DNA of 8,253 nucleotides, taken from an uncultured bacterium (GTDB taxonomy: Bacteria; Pseudomonadota; Alphaproteobacteria; Rhodospirillales; Rhodospirillaceae). Location: NCBI GenBank assembly GCA_903896775.1, contig CAITZE010000126.1, positions 1 to 8,253 on the forward strand. Direction: 5' to 3'. The translations under genes and the position numbers were made by a program. Shown here piece by piece: positions 6,478 through 8,253 of the stretch. Positions within the stretch are counted from its first letter, which is position 1, and each line of letters opens with the position of its first letter. Below the pieces are notes generated by a model that saw only the letters and a program-made list of their open reading frames with translations, searched no databases and had not been told where the DNA came from.

Positions 6478-7085
6478 CCTCTAAAGATCAGCATCAAGTT
6501 ATTAGCCGGCATGCGATGGGTTTCGTCGTGGCGAAAGCCGTGGCCGGCGGCGACACGCGTCACATCTTTCACCTCGCGGATGCCCCAAGCTGTATTTCGA
6601 CTCCGCAGTGACTGATCGAAGGCAATGTTGCTTTCAGCCTGGTAATCGCCATCGATGGAATAGGGGCCATAAGTGACGACGAGTTTGGCGCCGAGCCTCC
6701 TCGCGCCCCCGAACAGCGCCGCGGTAGCCTCCCACGGCGAGATGTGAATCATATTGATGCACAGCACGGCATCTGTCGCCGAAACCGGCCAGCTCTCGGC
6801 AAGCACGTCGAGTGCGACCGGCGAGCGCAGGTTGGGTAATCCCGCGTCATTCACATAGGCGGCGATGGAGGCGCGGGCATCGGCATCGGGGTCGCTGGGC
6901 TGCCAGGTCAGGGTCGGGAAGGCGCGGGCAAAGGTTACGGCGTGATAGCCGCCACCCGCGGCGATCTCGAGGAGAGAGGTACCCGTGAAACCGGGCGGCC
7001 TAAGCACCTGGGTCAATACTTCCAGGATCGGTCCGGCGTTACGGACCGCCGCGGGGGACGGTTGCGGGGTACTTGAGCCGGTCAC
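6474..7085 (-). CDS. DUF938-family SAM-dependent methyltransferase-like protein
   Basis: From a GTG at 7085 this gives 203 residues, a normal length for the DUF938 family, which has a class I methyltransferase fold and no known substrate. Family landmarks in order are SPAAVRNAGPILEVL (10-24), the SAM-binding glycine loop LLEIAAGGGYHAV (38-50), LTWQPSDPD (59-67, with the acidic residue expected to hold the SAM ribose), CINMIHISPWEAT (109-121), VTYGPYSIDGDY (137-148) and the C-terminal MPANNLMLIFR (192-202). The frame stays open to a GTG at 7175, but that adds 30 Arg- and Gly-rich residues unlike the family and would cover the presumed fdxA promoter, so I prefer 7085. Neither start has a good Shine-Dalgarno site. 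Its TAG overlaps the hslR TAA, with no terminator between the converging genes. The gene is inserted against the grain of an otherwise rightward block. Confidence 0.88.
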   Translation of the reverse strand: MTGSSTPQPSPAAVRNAGPILEVLTQVLRPPGFTGTSLLEIAAGGGYHAVTFARAFPTLTWQPSDPDADARASIAAYVNDAGLPNLRSPVALDVLAESWPVSATDAVLCINMIHISPWEATAALFGGARRLGAKLVVTYGPYSIDGDYQAESNIAFDQSLRSRNTAWGIREVKDVTRVAAGHGFRHDETHRMPANNLMLIFRG

Positions 7086-7120
7086 GCGCGACCGCCGTTG
7101 CTGGTGTGCGGAACGGCGTC

Positions 7121-7149
7121 TTGACGCAATGCCGCCAAATCGAATACCC
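7121..7149 (+). promoter_or_regulatory. Candidate fdxA promoter
   Basis: TTGACG (7121-7126, preceded by C) is a strong -35 match, as CTTGAC is typical of alphaproteobacterial housekeeping promoters. The -10 is poor: AATACC or ATACCC at a 16- or 17-base spacing. fdxA needs its own promoter because its upstream neighbour runs the other way. Transcription would start near 7155, about 54 bases before the ATG. Confidence 0.35.
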
Positions 7150-7168
7150 AGAGGGCCTTCATTGGGCT

Positions 7169-7186
7169 GCCCCACCTGTGCGGGGC
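7169..7186. repeat. Imperfect dyad in the fdxA leader
   Basis: GCCCC (7169-7173) and GGGGC (7182-7186) are inverted around CAC-CT-GTG, giving an almost complete 18-base dyad with one extra C. It lies between the candidate promoter and the fdxA Shine-Dalgarno site (GGAGGGGAGA, 7191-7200). It could be a small leader hairpin or an operator, or chance in GC-rich DNA. Confidence 0.3.
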
Positions 7187-7208
7187 CGATGGAGGGGAGA
7201 TCCTAGAC

Positions 7209-7544
7209 ATGACCTACGTCGTCACCGAAAACTGCATTAAGTGCAAGTACATGGACTGCGTCGAAGTATGTCCCGTGGATTGCTTCTATGAAGGCGAGAA
7301 CATGCTCGTCATTCACCCCGACGAATGTATCGATTGCGGCGTCTGCGAGCCCGAGTGCCCGGCCGAAGCCATCGTTCCCGATTCGGACGAATCCGCCGCC
7401 GCCTGGCAAGATATCAACAAGGAATACGCGGAGAAGTGGCCGAACATCACCACCAAGGGCGAAACCCCGCCGGACGCCGATGAGTGGAAAGATAAAGCCG
7501 ATAAAAAACAATTACTTAGCCCGAAGGCCGGAAGCAACGCCTAA
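7209..7544 (+). CDS. fdxA: Seven-iron ferredoxin FdxA ([3Fe-4S][4Fe-4S])
   Basis: This small soluble electron carrier has 111 residues, the usual length for seven-iron ferredoxins. By comparison with Azotobacter ferredoxin I, C9, C17 and C50 should bind the [3Fe-4S] cluster and C21, C40, C43 and C46 the [4Fe-4S] cluster. C12 and C25 match the free cysteines of that protein. The motifs are CIKCKYMDCVEVCP (9-22) and CIDCGVCEPECP (40-51), followed by the acidic C-terminal half typical of the family. The Shine-Dalgarno sequence GGAGGGGAGA ends 8 bases before the ATG. The redox partner is not shown by the neighbours. A strong terminator lies 87 bases downstream, so fdxA is probably a single-gene transcript. 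Confidence 0.97.
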   Translation: MTYVVTENCIKCKYMDCVEVCPVDCFYEGENMLVIHPDECIDCGVCEPECPAEAIVPDSDESAAAWQDINKEYAEKWPNITTKGETPPDADEWKDKADKKQLLSPKAGSNA

Positions 7545-7553
7545 GCTTCATGT

Positions 7554-7616
7554 GGGGCTTTAAGATCGCCCTTTAAGGGTCGATTTTGGCTTTGATCTGT
7601 TTTTGCGCCCCTTTTT
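7554..7616 (+). terminator. Possible first, weaker terminator after fdxA
   Basis: GGGGC (7554-7558) can pair with GCCCC (7607-7611), which is followed by five T residues (7612-7616). Inside the loop, ATCG-CCCTT and AAGGG-T-CGAT (7565-7584) form a smaller stem followed by TTTT. The repeated CTTTAAG (7558-7564 and 7571-7577) adds to the structure. The pairing is long-range and much weaker than the terminator at 7632-7663. Confidence 0.25.
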
Positions 7617-7631
7617 GTGATACCTTTTGAG

Positions 7632-7663
7632 TAATCCGTCGGGGAACCGGCGGATTATTTTTT
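7632..7663 (+). terminator. Strong intrinsic terminator between fdxA and carD
   Basis: TAATCCGTCGG (7632-7642) pairs with CCGGCGGATTA (7647-7657) in an 11-bp stem with one T-G wobble. It is closed by a GGAA tetraloop of the GNRA type and followed directly by six T residues (7658-7663). It points rightward, as there is no matching T tract on the other side. It ends the fdxA transcript and means carD needs its own promoter. Confidence 0.92.
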
Positions 7664-7686
7664 CTCCGTGGTATTTCGACGGCCTT

Positions 7687-7713
7687 TTACGTCAAGCCAT
7701 TGAAAAGACGTAA
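7687..7713. repeat. Inverted repeat TTACGTC-N13-GACGTAA, possible operator
   Basis: TTACGTC (7687-7693) and GACGTAA (7707-7713) are exact reverse complements 13 bases apart. Their centres are 20 bases apart, about two helical turns, which suits a dimeric regulator. A possible -35 (TTGAAA, 7700-7705) lies in the spacer, but its -10 partner is poor. The repeat lies just after the fdxA terminator, so carD is the natural target. The protein that might bind is unknown. Confidence 0.45.
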
Positions 7714-7744
7714 TTTAAGGCTAACAGCGGAGATTAGGTACGTT

Positions 7745-7884
7745 CGGCTCTTCCCGCCGCCCTGTACGGGCAAGTCACACGGGATGGGTCAGCCTGGATC
7801 TTTGATTGAAAGAGCCGGCCCGGAGGCGCGGGACCGGCCGTTGGGGGATCAGGCTTCGCGAACCACCTAAATAACCCAGGTGTG
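7745..7884 (+). promoter_or_regulatory. Structured carD leader with alternative stems
   Basis: Nested pairings lead up to the carD ribosome binding site: CACAC 7776-7780 with GTGTG 7880-7884; TGGGT 7785-7789 with ACCCA 7874-7878; AGCCT-g-GATC 7791-7800 with GATCAGGCT 7847-7855; and a GC-rich hairpin GCCGGCCCG 7814-7822 with CGGG-a-CCGGC 7829-7838. Two competing pairings exist. CGGCTCTT (7745-7752) matches AAGAGCCG (7810-7817), and CACCT (7864-7868) matches AGGTG (7878-7882). The Shine-Dalgarno GGAG (7884-7887) touches the outermost stem. No known riboswitch class is recognised. A free small RNA is the alternative. Confidence 0.4.
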
Positions 7885-7899
7885 GAGAGAGACCGAAAC

Positions 7900-8253
7900 A
7901 TGCCCAAGACCGCAACAAAAGCAAAAGAGATCAAAGCTGTCCTGCCGTTCTCGGCGGGGGATTCCGTGGTTTATCCGGCCCACGGCGTCGGCAAAGTCAC
8001 CAGCGTCGAAGCCCAAACCATTGCCGGCCAAAAGGTCGAGCTTTTTGTCATCAGCTTCGAGCGCGACCGCATGACGCTGCGCGTTCCCGTCCGCAAGGTC
8101 GAGAACTCCGGCCTGCGCAAGCTTTCCACCCGCAAGGTCATGGAAGCGGCTTTGACAACCTTGAAGGGCCGCGCGCGCGTCAAGCGCGCCATGTGGAGCC
8201 GCCGCGCTCAGGAATACGAAGCCAAGATCGATTCCGGCGACCCGGTCTCGATC
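7900..8253 (+). CDS. CarD/CdnL-family RNA polymerase-binding regulator (3' end outside the window)
   Basis: CarD/CdnL proteins bind the RNA polymerase beta subunit and stabilise open promoter complexes, mainly at rRNA and growth genes. The 118 visible codons start with a short basic N-terminus. The Tudor-like RNAP-interacting domain follows, with FSAGDSVVYPAHGVGKV (17-33) and LRVPVRKVENSGLR (60-73). The helical DNA-binding domain then begins, with WSRRAQEYEAKIDSGD (99-114). W99 aligns with the tryptophan that wedges into the minor groove at the upstream edge of the -10 in mycobacterial CarD. Members are usually about 160-170 residues, so roughly the last quarter is missing. GGAGAGA (7884-7890) lies 9 bases before the ATG. 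The gene follows a terminator and a structured leader, so it is probably transcribed separately from fdxA. I leave the symbol blank because carD and cdnL are both used. Confidence 0.95.
   Translation, partial: MPKTATKAKEIKAVLPFSAGDSVVYPAHGVGKVTSVEAQTIAGQKVELFVISFERDRMTLRVPVRKVENSGLRKLSTRKVMEAALTTLKGRARVKRAMWSRRAQEYEAKIDSGDPVSI

Noticed and set aside
7776..7884. Carried by a known small RNA such as 6S or SRP RNA
   Set aside because: The SRP GGAA/GCAG core motif is absent, and I could not match the stems to the long bulged hairpin of 6S RNA. A leader of carD is the simpler reading.
7734..7934. 66-codon minus-strand frame between fdxA and carD
   Set aside because: It overlaps the carD start and the structured leader, shows no known domain and lacks a clear ribosome site.
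1..8253. CRISPR arrays, insertion sequences, tRNA genes and phage genes
   Set aside because: I saw no regularly spaced repeats, transposase or integrase motifs, terminal repeats with target duplications, or tRNA-like folds.

Overview
The window looks like chromosomal DNA from a moderately GC-rich alphaproteobacterium. The proteins point that way: a SUV3-type helicase next to an Hsp15-like S4 protein, a seven-iron FdxA and a CarD/CdnL regulator, in an order I recall from many alphaproteobacteria. I cannot name the genus. There are no tRNA or rRNA genes, insertion sequences or CRISPR repeats, and no sign of recent transfer. This is mostly core genome.

Layout. On the minus strand, htpG (Hsp90, 878-2782) is followed by lepB (signal peptidase I, 1-782, with its last few codons outside the window). 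A 300-base divergent region (2783-3082) separates htpG from a rightward group: a short HPF/RaiA-type ribosome hibernation factor (3083-3460), the SUV3-like RNA helicase (3503-6070) and an hslR-like S4 protein (6067-6477). The S4 gene starts on a TTG that overlaps the helicase stop codon. A DUF938 methyltransferase-like gene (6474-7085 or 7175) lies on the minus strand and meets hslR tail to tail with overlapping stop codons. Next come fdxA (7209-7544) and, after a strong intrinsic terminator, the start of carD/cdnL (7900 to the window end).

How the genes fit together. Four products deal with proteostasis or RNA and ribosomes under stress: HtpG (protein folding), HPF (idle ribosomes), Hsp15 (stalled 50S subunits) and the SUV3-like helicase (RNA unwinding). 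LepB serves protein export, FdxA electron transfer, and CarD the opening of promoters by RNA polymerase. Joint regulation of the stress genes is an inference from position only.

The least ordinary parts are non-coding. The htpG leader has a heat-shock-type promoter and a hairpin that hides a good Shine-Dalgarno sequence. That sequence lies before a possible 10-codon leader ORF whose stop overlaps the htpG start. The 236 bases between the fdxA terminator and carD hold a 7-bp inverted repeat and a nested, partly mutually exclusive set of stems reaching the carD ribosome binding site. I see no clearly new multi-gene system; these leaders are the best candidates for something undescribed.
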